A stretch of 28,863 bases of DNA from UBA9732 sp963615565 (GCA_963615565.1 CAVEGR010000078.1:1-28863), one strand, 5' to 3'; positions 6,864 to 14,671 are shown, counted from the stretch's first letter. Numbers and translations are program-made. Notes: generated by a model not told the origin, from the letters alone.

Positions 6864-7889
6864 TTAAATCCTAACAGTAAAAGAGACTGCCAAACTGAAA
6901 TAGTCCCCATTATCAAGACCCCTGTAAATGGAAACGGGGAAATGAGCATTTGCATAAAGCTCTAGATTATTAAGTTGGGCGCCAAGCCCAATTGAATGAG
7001 TTCCTAAATCAAAGGACTTAAAACTAGCCTGATACCCCGTTCTGAAATAGAATCCATAGTTTTTTGCAAGAATAAGGGCAACCTCTGCACCTGCATTTAA
7101 CGCTCTTGTTTCAGACGTAAAAACATTTCTAATTTCTAGACCAGCGCTATAATTAAACATATTCAATCTTCCACGCTTTGAGTATTCATCTGAAGCATAA
7201 TAAATGCCTATTCCAGTCTCAGAGATGAAAGATTCCCAGCTAACTGAGGTTTTTGAGCCATTGTTATCAAGAATATTGTCACATAAGAAACCAATAGACA
7301 AACCGCCAGATTTAAACATGATGCCCAAATTTATCTGAAGAAACTCGCTATCCAAAACTCTGTCATAAGAAGAAAGAAAAGTTTGAGCAAGAAAATCAAA
7401 CATTGCTGAATTTCTATGAATAGGAACATTGGCTCTTTGTTTGCTAGAGCCACCAGAAACACCTATACCAGCACTAAAATTACCAATACCCGCAGAAAGG
7501 TTTAATTTAATTTCCGATTTCTGATAAAGATTGTAATACTTTATCTCATCAACAGTCCCATTAAGCTCAACATTGTAGTCAAATCCAATGCTAAAAGAAA
7601 TCATCTTTCCAATAAATGAAGCATTAAGACTAGATGTTGGCAATGACGGAAATGTCTCTCCGCTATTTGGCAAAAAAGAGTCCAAATACTGTCCATTAAT
7701 TACAAGCAAATGTTCTTCTTCAAAAAAATAAAGAGAAGCTGGATTAATTATAGTTGGATGCCTTGTGTCACTAACAGCAATTCCAATTGATCCCATTGAT
7801 TCAAGACGAGCGTCATCAAAATCAGCATAAATGGGAAAGAGAACTGCAAAAAAGAGAGATAAAAGAACTACTGTCCTTATGCGTTTCAC
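6864..7889 (-). CDS. Outer-membrane beta-barrel protein, FadL/UPF0164-like
   Basis: 341 residues. A signal peptide MKRIRTVVLLSLFFAVLFPIYA with probable cleavage after IYA is followed by DFDDARLESMGSIGIAVSD and TIINPASLYF. The 'GxAG/GxA...NPA' start is typical of OmpP1/FadL-type and treponemal UPF0164 barrels. The remainder alternates polar and hydrophobic residues with Gly/Ser-rich turns, as expected for beta strands (for example LNLSAGIGNFSAGIGVSGGS), and ends in a final amphipathic strand YFSLAVSFTVRI. The start is GTG 7889, only 3 nt after the stop of the TSCPD gene, with AGG upstream inside that gene's end. Likely role: outer-membrane transport of a hydrophobic ligand; substrate unknown. 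Confidence 0.75.
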   Translation of the reverse strand: MKRIRTVVLLSLFFAVLFPIYADFDDARLESMGSIGIAVSDTRHPTIINPASLYFFEEEHLLVINGQYLDSFLPNSGETFPSLPTSSLNASFIGKMISFSIGFDYNVELNGTVDEIKYYNLYQKSEIKLNLSAGIGNFSAGIGVSGGSSKQRANVPIHRNSAMFDFLAQTFLSSYDRVLDSEFLQINLGIMFKSGGLSIGFLCDNILDNNGSKTSVSWESFISETGIGIYYASDEYSKRGRLNMFNYSAGLEIRNVFTSETRALNAGAEVALILAKNYGFYFRTGYQASFKSFDLGTHSIGLGAQLNNLELYANAHFPVSIYRGLDNGDYFSLAVSFTVRI

Positions 7890-7892
7890 TCT

Positions 7893-8138
7893 TTACCTAG
7901 TCTCCAAAGCTCGAGCTAATTGATCAGGACATGAAGTATCACGAGGACCACAATGAATGCCCTTAAGACGTTCAACAACATCTTGTGCTTTCATTCCTTT
8001 GCATAAGGAGATAATTCCCTTATGGTTGCCATCACAACCACCTTCAAATTCAACATTCTGGACAACATCTTGGTCATCCAACTCTACCCTAATTTTTCTG
8101 GCGCAAATGCCACTTGGTGTGTATTCAATTTTTTTCAT
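7893..8138 (-). CDS. TSCPD domain protein (TIGR03905 type)
   Basis: 81 residues from ATG 8138 (MKKIEYTPSGICARKI). It has the family signature: EFEGGCDGNHKGIISLCKGM with conserved Cys residues and IHCGPRDTSCPDQLARAL with the TSCPD motif near the C-terminus. The domain is also found at the end of some class II ribonucleotide reductases and as stand-alone proteins such as this one; its biochemical role is unknown. The frame is open to 8243, but the extra N-terminus is unlike the family. There is no Shine-Dalgarno sequence before ATG 8138; a TATATT hexamer ends 6 nt before it (see the promoter entry). It is followed by the barrel gene after 3 nt. Confidence 0.88.
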   Translation of the reverse strand: MKKIEYTPSGICARKIRVELDDQDVVQNVEFEGGCDGNHKGIISLCKGMKAQDVVERLKGIHCGPRDTSCPDQLARALETR

Positions 8139-8144
8139 ACTTGA

Positions 8145-8173
8145 AATATAACAGAAAACTGCTTTGATATCCA
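8145..8173 (-). promoter_or_regulatory. Promoter for TSCPD-barrel operon, leaderless geometry
   Basis: Minus strand: TGGATA (8168-8173, 4 of 6), 17-bp spacer, TATATT (8145-8150, 5 of 6), then 6 nt and the ATG at 8138. Transcription would start at or next to the A of the start codon, and no ribosome-binding site exists. Confidence 0.5.
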
Positions 8174-8179
8174 CACGAT

Positions 8180-8210
8180 ATGACAAACGATATACTATAT
8201 ATGATATAAT
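8180..8210 (+). promoter_or_regulatory. Promoter for dinB, leaderless geometry
   Basis: A perfect TATAAT (8205-8210) ends 6 nt before the dinB ATG (8217). The best -35 candidate is ATGACA (8180-8185, 5 of 6) at a long 19-bp spacing. It lies back-to-back with the TSCPD promoter in the same 78-bp gap. I see no clear SOS operator. Confidence 0.55.
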
Positions 8211-8216
8211 TGAGCT

Positions 8217-9416
8217 ATGTCTGAGCACACTGTTTTCTTTCATGTTGATTTAGATGCCTTCTTTGCATCTGTAGAACAAAGAGACAATCCTCAATACAGA
8301 GGCAAACCTCTCATTATAGGTGGACTTGGGCCAAGATCTGTTGTTTCAACTTGTTCATATGAAGCAAGAAAATATGGTGTTCATTCTGCAATGCCAAGTA
8401 CACAGGCACAAAGACTTTGCCCAAACGGAATTTTTATACAGGGGCATATGGATCTCTATGCAAAGGTCAGCCGCCAAGTAATGGCTATTCTTCAAGAGTA
8501 CTCTCCAAACATGAAGCAATGCTCAATTGACGAAGCCAGTTTAGATATGACAGGAACCCAACGTCTTTTTGGACCACCAAGAGAGCTAGCGCAAAAAATG
8601 AAACAACGTGTCAAATATGAAATTGGAATAACCATGAGTGTGGGCATTGCAACTACTCCTTTCATAGCAAAAATGGCAAGCGATTATAATAAACCAGATG
8701 GATTATGTGCTGTATCACCGGGAAGAGAACAGCTTTTTATAGACATTATTGGATTAGAGAAAATTTGGGGTATTGGAAAAAGTGGAAAAGCAGTTTTAAA
8801 AGCCAAAGGCATTCAAACTACACAACAAGCAAGAAGTTATTCTCTTGAAGGATTACAAAGACTTATAGGAAATTCTTTTGGCGAATATCTCTATAAAGCT
8901 TGCAGAGGTATTGACCCTGGAACAATGTCCCAAAAAGCTAAGAGCCACTCAATTTCTTCAGAGACAACCTTTATTCAGGACATTGTTGATGAAGAGCCTC
9001 TTCTCCAAACATTATTAGGAATGAGTCACGAATTAATTGGAAGATCTCTTGATGAAGGAGTAATTGCAAGAACTGTAGGACTAAAATTAAGGTGGGGAGA
9101 TTTTAGAACAATCACAGTTCAAGCATCTCCAGATGAGCCTATTCTTAATGCAGATAAAGTATACTCTATTGCTAAACAACTATTAGCTTCAAAATGGAAG
9201 GCAGGTCAAGGTATTAGACTTATAGGACTAGGATTATACAACACCTATAAAGGAGACAGTCCAATACAAGACAGCCTTTTTTCACAAGATGAGCATAAAA
9301 AAAGAACCCTTGACAAAACCATCCATGAACTTGGTGCCAAGGGTTATTCACTAAAACGAGCGTCCGAGTTAAGTTCTTCTACTGTGCAAAAATCTAATCA
9401 TTCTCAGCCATCTTAG
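8217..9416 (+). CDS. dinB: DNA polymerase IV (Y-family, translesion)
   Basis: 399 residues. Error-prone polymerase acting on damaged templates. HVDLDAFFASVEQ carries the first catalytic Asp (D11), YEARKYGVHSAMP the finger motif, CSIDEASLDMT the catalytic D105-E106, and SVGIATTPFIAKMASDYNKPDG the palm signature. IWGIGKSGKAVLKAKGI is the helix-hairpin-helix of the thumb, and the little finger follows. QDSLF at about 351-355 fits a beta-clamp-binding motif. The start is fixed by family alignment; GAG at -6 is a poor ribosome-binding site. The last 23 bp overlap pncB convergently. Confidence 0.96.
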   Translation: MSEHTVFFHVDLDAFFASVEQRDNPQYRGKPLIIGGLGPRSVVSTCSYEARKYGVHSAMPSTQAQRLCPNGIFIQGHMDLYAKVSRQVMAILQEYSPNMKQCSIDEASLDMTGTQRLFGPPRELAQKMKQRVKYEIGITMSVGIATTPFIAKMASDYNKPDGLCAVSPGREQLFIDIIGLEKIWGIGKSGKAVLKAKGIQTTQQARSYSLEGLQRLIGNSFGEYLYKACRGIDPGTMSQKAKSHSISSETTFIQDIVDEEPLLQTLLGMSHELIGRSLDEGVIARTVGLKLRWGDFRTITVQASPDEPILNADKVYSIAKQLLASKWKAGQGIRLIGLGLYNTYKGDSPIQDSLFSQDEHKKRTLDKTIHELGAKGYSLKRASELSSSTVQKSNHSQPS

Positions 9417-10839
9417 CCTTTACAATCAAATCATGCTTAAGTGTCTTCAATTTTTCTGAAAGTGAGACTTTGTAAATATGTGGATTTATGAAACGTTTAT
9501 AACTTTTGTGAAAATGGGAGAAATTCTCTTTTGCAAAATCCTGAACTTCCTTAAGAGGTTTCTTTTCTTTAAGAAAGTTTCCATTTTCCATAACTTTAAT
9601 TAAAAGTTTTTCACAAGACACATACTTGTCAGCCTTGAGCTGGAAGAAATCTGAATCACTGAAAGGGTGAAAGAACATGATGTTTTCACCGGTTTTGTAT
9701 TCCTCGTCATCAAGTGTAATTAGGTCAGCTATTGCAAGGCCATCTGAATCATAGAATCTGTAGACCTGTTTAATTCCTGGATTTGTTGTCTTTGCGTAGG
9801 AATTACTAATCTTCATTGTTGGCTGGAAAGTGCCATCAGAAAGCTGTTTAGCAGCTAATTTATATACACCTCCAAGAGCGCTCTGCGTACCACCTGTTAC
9901 AAGATAAGTGCCTACACCCCAAGAATTTATAGGAACACCATCACTAACTAACGTACTGATAATTTGCTCTGTTAGGTCATTTGAGACACAAATTGTTGCA
10001 TCTTCAAGGCCTGCTGCATCCAGTCTTTGGCGAACCTCTCTAGCAAGATAAGAAAGGTCACCCGAGTCAATTCTAACACCAATTTTCAAGCCCTTTGCTT
10101 TCTGCTCAAGACCTACAATAATTGCATTTTCAATGCCACTACCAAGAGTGTCATATGTATCAATCAAAAGAACACAGTTAGTAGGATAAATTTTTGCAAA
10201 CTCTCTGAAAGCTTCAAGCTCATTGTCATAAGCCATAATCCAGCTGTGAGCCATTGTTCCACCCACAGGAATACCAAAAACTTTTCCTGCAATAGTATTG
10301 CTTGTAAGCTTTGCTCCTCCAATGTAGGCTGCACGACTAGCACTTAAAGCTCCATCAAGACCTTGAGCTCTTCTTAGTCCAAATTCCATTACTGCTGTAT
10401 CTCTTGCAGCAGAACAAACTCTCATTGACTTTGTTGCAATGAGAGTTTGAAAGTTAATGGTATTAAGAAGTAGACCTTCAATAAGCTGTGCATCCATAAG
10501 AGAAGTGTGAATTCTTACTAGAGGTTCTCCTGGAAATACTGTTGTGCCTTCTCTCATTGCATAAATGTCACCATGAAATTTATATGTTGAAAGGTATTGA
10601 AGAAAGCCTTCATCAAACATATTGAGGGATTTAAGATAAGAAATATCGCTCTTACTAAAATTAAGGCTCTCTAGCTGAGGAAGAAGCTCCCCAAGCCCGG
10701 CAAAAATTGCATAACCACCATCAAAAGGGTTTGTTCTGTAGAACATGTCAAAAACCACTTGTGGGTTTTCACCACTAAGATAGTAGCCTTGCATCATTGT
10801 TAGTTCATAAAAATCCGTTGTAAGAGCAGAAATATCCAC
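9394..10839 (-). CDS. pncB: Nicotinate phosphoribosyltransferase
   Basis: 481 residues, within the bacterial range. It makes nicotinate mononucleotide from nicotinate and PRPP in NAD salvage (Preiss-Handler route). The N-terminus ALTTDFYELTMMQGYY and FDMFYRTNPFDGGYAIFAGL are classic. FGLRRAQGLDGALSASRAAYIGG holds the substrate site. GGTMAHSWIM contains His198, the position of the phosphorylatable His. LIDTYDT and VRIDSGDL are PRPP/base-binding motifs. The start is GTG 10839 with GGGAGG 5 nt upstream. It follows serS by 11 bp and is probably cotranscribed. It overlaps dinB convergently by 23 bp. Confidence 0.95.
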   Translation of the reverse strand: MDISALTTDFYELTMMQGYYLSGENPQVVFDMFYRTNPFDGGYAIFAGLGELLPQLESLNFSKSDISYLKSLNMFDEGFLQYLSTYKFHGDIYAMREGTTVFPGEPLVRIHTSLMDAQLIEGLLLNTINFQTLIATKSMRVCSAARDTAVMEFGLRRAQGLDGALSASRAAYIGGAKLTSNTIAGKVFGIPVGGTMAHSWIMAYDNELEAFREFAKIYPTNCVLLIDTYDTLGSGIENAIIVGLEQKAKGLKIGVRIDSGDLSYLAREVRQRLDAAGLEDATICVSNDLTEQIISTLVSDGVPINSWGVGTYLVTGGTQSALGGVYKLAAKQLSDGTFQPTMKISNSYAKTTNPGIKQVYRFYDSDGLAIADLITLDDEEYKTGENIMFFHPFSDSDFFQLKADKYVSCEKLLIKVMENGNFLKEKKPLKEVQDFAKENFSHFHKSYKRFINPHIYKVSLSEKLKTLKHDLIVKAKMAEND

Positions 10840-10850
10840 ATAAACCTCCC

Positions 10851-12128
10851 TTATCTTCTTATCTCAGTTCTGCCACCCATGTAAGGCACAAGAGCTTCAG
10901 GAATTTTTATGCTTCCATCTTCCTGCTGATAATTTTCAAGTACAGCTACAATAGCTCTTGAGAGAGCAACAGCTGTTCCATTGAGCATATGAACATATTT
11001 GGCTTTGCCATCGGTATCCTTAAATCTGACGTTGAGATTTCTGGACTGGTAGTCAGTGCAGTTGGAGGTTGATGTCACCTCCCCATATTCGCCATTATCT
11101 CCACGTCCTGGCATCCAAGCTTCAATATCGAACTTTCTGTAAGCAGGTGCACCAAGGTCCCCGGTGCAGGTGTCTACAACCCGGTATGCAAGTCCAAGAC
11201 CGCTGAAGATTTCTTCTTCAATTACCAAGAGCTCGTCATGCATGACATCAGATTCCTCTGGAAGACACACAATGAACATCTCAAGTTTTGAGAACTGGTG
11301 AACTCTGTAAAGACCTTTGGAGTACTGGCCAGCTGCACCCGCCTCGCGTCTGAAGCAATGAGAAAGTCCAGTCATCTTGATTGGTAAATCTTCTTTTGCA
11401 AGCGTCATGCCTGAATAGTAACCACCAAGAGTAATCTCCGCCGTGCCAACTAGTGCGGTTCCGGTACCTTCAACTGTGTAGATATTGCTTTCTGCACCAC
11501 GTGGATTGAAACCAATGCCCTCAAGAATCTCTTCTTTGGCCACGTCTGGCGTAATCATTGGGGTAAATCCATGCTTTAGAACGATATTCATTGCATAGTT
11601 TTCAAGGGCCATTTGAAGTAATACAGCTTCATTTTTCAAGTAGTAGAATTTTGGACCACTGACACGTGTTGCTGTATCAAAATCAATCAAATCAAGCTTT
11701 TCGCCAATTTGGACATGGTCAAGTGGCTTGAAGTTAAATACAGGTGGCTTGCCAACATATTTGACAGCTGTATTATCTTTATCTTCTTTTCCTACAGGAG
11801 CTTTTGGATGTGCATAATTTGGAATTTGGCGCAAAAGTAAGTTGTACTTTTTTTCTACTTGTTCAAGTTCTGACTCTACTTCTGCAATCTTTTCCTTTAT
11901 TGTTCTGCCTTCAGCAATCAAAACCTGACGTGCTTCAGGGTCAAGTTTACCCTTCATTTTCATTGCATTTTCATTTCTTGAAGCTCTAAGAACTTCTGCA
12001 TCGTGCATTAGTGTTGCTCTCTTATCCTGAAGAGCAATAACTTCATCAACATCAACCTTCATGTTACGGTTTTTGATGTTAGTTGCAATCTCGTCACGCC
12101 TTGTCTTAAGTTCTCTGTAGTCAATCAT
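10851..12128 (-). CDS. serS: Seryl-tRNA synthetase
   Basis: 425 residues, normal length. A class II synthetase charging tRNA-Ser. The N-terminal coiled-coil arm (about residues 1-110, with VDEVIALQDKRATLMHDAEVLR) is followed by the catalytic domain: motif 2 FRREAGAAGQYSKGLYRVHQFSKLEMF and motif 3 MLNGTAVALSRAIVAVLENYQ, plus TEITLGGYYSGM and DLGAPAYRKFDIEAWMPGRG. ATG 12128 has AAGGAG (12140-12145) at an 11-nt spacing. First gene of a serS-pncB operon. The leader contains a hairpin next to the Shine-Dalgarno sequence and a tandem array (separate entries). I found no T-box consensus. Confidence 0.97.
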   Translation of the reverse strand: MIDYRELKTRRDEIATNIKNRNMKVDVDEVIALQDKRATLMHDAEVLRASRNENAMKMKGKLDPEARQVLIAEGRTIKEKIAEVESELEQVEKKYNLLLRQIPNYAHPKAPVGKEDKDNTAVKYVGKPPVFNFKPLDHVQIGEKLDLIDFDTATRVSGPKFYYLKNEAVLLQMALENYAMNIVLKHGFTPMITPDVAKEEILEGIGFNPRGAESNIYTVEGTGTALVGTAEITLGGYYSGMTLAKEDLPIKMTGLSHCFRREAGAAGQYSKGLYRVHQFSKLEMFIVCLPEESDVMHDELLVIEEEIFSGLGLAYRVVDTCTGDLGAPAYRKFDIEAWMPGRGDNGEYGEVTSTSNCTDYQSRNLNVRFKDTDGKAKYVHMLNGTAVALSRAIVAVLENYQQEDGSIKIPEALVPYMGGRTEIRR

Positions 12129-12148
12129 TTTTTTGATATCTCCTTAAT

Positions 12149-12174
12149 GCTTGAGCTTCATATGCAACTCAAGC
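12149..12174 (-). promoter_or_regulatory. Hairpin immediately upstream of the serS ribosome-binding site
   Basis: Inverted repeat GCTTGAG (12149-12155) / CTCAAGC (12168-12174), 7 bp with a 12-nt loop. In the serS mRNA it ends 3 nt before the AAGGAG, so it could affect ribosome access. No U-run follows, so it is not a terminator. Confidence 0.4.
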
Positions 12175-12181
12175 TTCATGT

Positions 12182-12252
12182 GTGCAATAATATTAGTGCA
12201 ATGTTGCAATAATGTTGTTGCAATAATATTGTTGCAATAATGTTGTTGCAAT
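12182..12252. repeat. Tandem array of 14-bp units in the serS leader region
   Basis: TTGCAATAATRTTG occurs three times exactly (12204-12217, 12218-12231, 12232-12245; R = G, A, G), with a partial fourth (12246-12252) and a degenerate copy at 12182-12196. Each unit contains the palindrome TTGCAA. The array lies between the candidate serS promoter and the serS start. The gap 12129-12424 holds this array, the hairpin at 12149-12174 and the candidate promoter, and no gene that I can see. Confidence 0.9.
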
Positions 12253-12316
12253 CATACTCCCAATGGCTTTGATTTTCAACGGTCACTAAGGAACTGTAGC
12301 GAAATAAGTTGAGCAA

Positions 12317-12346
12317 TTTATACGAAGTAATGTTTTCAAGATTCAA
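12317..12346 (-). promoter_or_regulatory. Candidate promoter for serS-pncB
   Basis: Minus strand: TTGAAT (12341-12346, 4 of 6), 18-bp spacer, TATAAA (12317-12322, 5 of 6). Transcription starting near 12310 would give a leader of about 180 nt that includes the tandem array and hairpin. Confidence 0.4.
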
Positions 12347-12424
12347 GGAATTGACTTTAGACAATATGGTAATATGGCTAAAATTAATGACGAATAAGGT
12401 TAGGAACAGAACAAATAGAAATGT

Positions 12425-13606
12425 TCAAATTATTTTGATACAGTTCCTAACTGTAACACATATAGAAAACGAATTTTCATCTAGTGTATATTCGAGACTT
12501 TTTAAATCTTTTATGTCTTGTCCCGTATAAGTTGCCATAATTTGAAAAAGCTTTGCATTGGTAATGAGGTCTGTTTTTGCTTCATAAAAAGCTTTGTAAT
12601 TTGAAAAACGCACTGTTGGATACATTCCAAGTTCTTCTGTTTTTGCAAAAGACTGCAAGATTTTATCTTGACTGTAATCTAGGTTGTACTCATTTGGGTT
12701 GTACTCATTTGGGTTGTACTCATTTGGGTTGTACTCGTCTAATTCAAGATTGTAAAATTTAAAGATATTTAAGCTTTCATCATTGCATTGTGGGATATCT
12801 AGCACATTATCAATTATGTGTGTTTTTTCCAAAAAGGCGGTAGTGCAGCAAAAATAATCGTAATTCATAGCACCTGTGGATTCATACAGAGAAACAGCAC
12901 TGGTTACATCTATGTACGTCCAAGAGCCGTTTATTTGAACAAGATTCCATTCATGACCCAAATTTGAAGAGCCTAGCAACCCAGAGCCTTGTTTCAGTTT
13001 TCCATTGACAGACACACAAGGAACACCAAGACATTGCAAAATAAACTCAAATGCCTTTGAAAAAGAGGCACACACCCCGTTTCTTTTTACCATAACCGAA
13101 TACATGCTTTGATCCATGTTTGTCTTATCATATTGACAATTTTCAACCATCCAAACGTAAACTTTTCTTATAGTCTCGTATGACGGCTCAATTGACCCAA
13201 CTGCCTTCACAATACCAAATAGAGCTTGCTCAATTTCCTTATTTGCCTGCTCAATCTCTGACCGTGTCATGGTATATTCAAATTCCACAAAATGACCCGA
13301 TATTGCGTTATTAACATAACTCGTAACATACGTAAAACTGTTAGTCCAAAAGAGCTCAGGATGGTCTAAAAGCAAACAATCATATGCTTTTTTTAGGGTT
13401 TCCTGCGAAAATGAGCCACAATTCCACTTGGATACCAAGGTTGTTATACAATCAAACATTGCTTGGTATGCTACCTGTTCAGAGCTAGAAAGCTGACTGT
13501 AATAATAGTTATCAACTTCTATTTCAGCACATTCAGCACAAAAAGCATTGAAAAGTAGACCAACGAGCAAGATGAAAGTAAGAAGGAATCTATAACCCCT
13601 ATGCAT
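12425..13606 (-). CDS. Secreted transglutaminase-like cysteine protease-fold protein with EYNPN repeats
   Basis: 393 residues. Signal peptide: basic MHRGYR, hydrophobic FLLTFILLVGLLFNAFCA, probable cut near AFCA (a Cys follows in AECAEI, so a lipoprotein cannot be wholly excluded). The transglutaminase-like triad is visible: Cys in RNGVCASFSKAFEFIL (about 177), His in GHEWNLVQ (about 218) and Asp in YIDVTSAVS (about 233), in the right order and spacing. Residues about 291-310 are three EYNPN repeats and one EYNLD, encoded by a 15-bp tandem repeat. A C-terminal domain of about 80 residues follows. Bacterial members of this fold act as peptidases or cross-linkers; no substrate can be inferred. 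ATG 13606 has AAGGA 6 nt upstream. Divergent from the gene at 13746. Confidence 0.75.
   Translation of the reverse strand: MHRGYRFLLTFILLVGLLFNAFCAECAEIEVDNYYYSQLSSSEQVAYQAMFDCITTLVSKWNCGSFSQETLKKAYDCLLLDHPELFWTNSFTYVTSYVNNAISGHFVEFEYTMTRSEIEQANKEIEQALFGIVKAVGSIEPSYETIRKVYVWMVENCQYDKTNMDQSMYSVMVKRNGVCASFSKAFEFILQCLGVPCVSVNGKLKQGSGLLGSSNLGHEWNLVQINGSWTYIDVTSAVSLYESTGAMNYDYFCCTTAFLEKTHIIDNVLDIPQCNDESLNIFKFYNLELDEYNPNEYNPNEYNPNEYNLDYSQDKILQSFAKTEELGMYPTVRFSNYKAFYEAKTDLITNAKLFQIMATYTGQDIKDLKSLEYTLDENSFSICVTVRNCIKII
12683..12737 (-). repeat. Coding tandem repeat, 15-bp unit, 3.7 copies
   Basis: GTTGTACTCATTTGG (plus strand) repeats exactly at 12683-12697, 12698-12712 and 12713-12727, with a partial copy at 12728-12737. 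It encodes EYNPN repeats in the transglutaminase-like protein. Copy-number change would keep the frame. The identity of the copies at DNA level suggests recent expansion. Confidence 0.95.
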
Positions 13607-13640
13607 TATTTTCCTTTATTTCAGCAAATATTTCAGCGGA

Positions 13641-13669
13641 ATAATAACACTTTGAGGGCGTTTATGCAA
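13641..13669 (-). promoter_or_regulatory. Candidate promoter for the transglutaminase-like gene
   Basis: Minus strand: TTGCAT (13664-13669, 3 of 6), 17-bp spacer, TATTAT (13641-13646, 5 of 6). Start near 13634, leader about 28 nt. The leader contains two near-identical 12-bp units beginning ATTTCAGC on the plus strand (13618-13629, 13630-13641). Confidence 0.4.
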
Positions 13670-13710
13670 AAACCAAAAACTCAACAAAAAAGCCAACCAA
13701 AAAGACAACG

Positions 13711-13739
13711 TTGCCAAATAACGCTTTTGTTTGTACTAT
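13711..13739 (+). promoter_or_regulatory. Promoter for the glycosyltransferase-like gene, leaderless geometry
   Basis: TTGCCA (13711-13716, 4 of 6), 17-bp spacer, TACTAT (13734-13739, 5 of 6), then 6 nt and an in-frame GTG at 13746. The in-frame TTG at 13731 overlaps the -10 and would not be transcribed. Confidence 0.5.
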
Positions 13740-13745
13740 ATCAAT

Positions 13746-14648
13746 GTGGATCAAAAGTATCAGGTAATTAGTAGGAAACAAGATATAGGAAGGCTCATTA
13801 ATCAACTACATAGAGAAGAATTTCTCGCAGTTGGAATAATGGACACAGGTACAAAAGAAGATCTTATTGAATCCATCACATGGTTCAGTCAAAACTTCAA
13901 CTACGGTCTTCACGTAATAACGCAGCAAGAAAGAATTTCGAAGGATCTCGTTCAATCCAATTTCCCAGATGTAACATTCATTGTCTTTCCCAAGGTTCCA
14001 TCTTTAGCAGAACGTATCAATGCTCTTGCAAATGTCTGTATGACTACCTATTTCATTGTAACACAAAGTAATACATCTTTCATGTCCTTTGACTGGAAAC
14101 CAATTGAGGCTAAACTAAAAGAAGAGCCTCACCCCGCAGTTATCTGCCCATGGATTTTCAATAAGAGTAACGAAAAGATACCAACCATTAGAGCTCCAAA
14201 GCTCAATGGCAAAGAAATTGACCCTCTAAGTTTCATGCCTCGCACGGAATGCGACAGCAATCTTTACCCTTTCTTGGGTCTAGGAATCTACGACCGAGCA
14301 CTTTTCCAACGCCTAAGGGGCTACGATAACAACATCTCAGGAAACTACTGGCAAACTCTAGATTTTGGAGTGCGCTGCTGGCTATTTGGATACCCAGTCT
14401 ACACTATGCCCTACATGTCTGTTCTCTTCTATGGTATGCAGTTTCTCATAGAGGACCGTACTGAAATGGATGGCGTTGAACGCTTCTACACAAAGAATCT
14501 GAGCATCAAGCAATCCAAAGGGCGCAACTACATCAAAAAGGGATACAAGACAAGCAGTCGAGTTCTTTCAGAGGAGGTCAAAACTCGTCTAGCTCTCTAC
14601 AAGACCGATTTCCAAAGCCTCTGTGATTCTTGGAAAAATCCTTCATAG
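13746..14648 (+). CDS. Glycosyltransferase family 2-like protein
   Basis: 300 residues from GTG 13746; 305 if the in-frame TTG 13731 were used, which I reject because it lies in the predicted -10 region. The pattern fits a GT-A/GT2 fold: about residues 30-60 GIMDTGTKEDLIESITWF (the 'xxS-D..T..hh' opening strand-helix), a middle strand FIVTQSNTSF where a DxD-like motif would sit (no clear DxD), and the diagnostic second half FLGLGIYDRALFQRLRGYDN...LDFGVRCWLFGYPVYTMP, matching 'hhhxRxhFxxhGGFDE...EDxDhxxRhxxxGhxh'. Soluble, no signal or membrane segment. Likely sugar transfer to an envelope polymer; donor and acceptor unknown. Convergent with the nuclease-like gene 23 bp downstream. Confidence 0.6.
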   Translation: MDQKYQVISRKQDIGRLINQLHREEFLAVGIMDTGTKEDLIESITWFSQNFNYGLHVITQQERISKDLVQSNFPDVTFIVFPKVPSLAERINALANVCMTTYFIVTQSNTSFMSFDWKPIEAKLKEEPHPAVICPWIFNKSNEKIPTIRAPKLNGKEIDPLSFMPRTECDSNLYPFLGLGIYDRALFQRLRGYDNNISGNYWQTLDFGVRCWLFGYPVYTMPYMSVLFYGMQFLIEDRTEMDGVERFYTKNLSIKQSKGRNYIKKGYKTSSRVLSEEVKTRLALYKTDFQSLCDSWKNPS

Positions 14649-14649
14649 A

Positions 14650-14669
14650 GAGGCTTTTTGCAAAACCTC
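14650..14669. terminator. Weak hairpin between convergent genes
   Basis: GAGG (14650-14653) pairs with CCTC (14666-14669) and an inner TTTT with AAAA, loop about 3 nt, one bulge. It fits the 23-bp gap between two convergent stop codons, but no proper U-run follows on either strand. Confidence 0.3.
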
Positions 14670-14671
14670 AA

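Noticed and set aside
8139..8243. Longer N-terminus for the TSCPD protein (start at 8243)
   Set aside because: The extra residues do not resemble the family and would run across the dinB start and promoter.
12129..12424. T-box leader for serS
   Set aside because: No T-box consensus (UGGNACCGCG-like) or terminator/antiterminator pair is visible; the region is a simple repeat and a small hairpin.
12399..12451. Terminator at the end of the transglutaminase-like gene (GTTAGGAAC / GTTCCTAAC inverted repeat)
   Set aside because: The 9-bp arms are separated by 35 nt, straddle the stop codon and have no following U-run.
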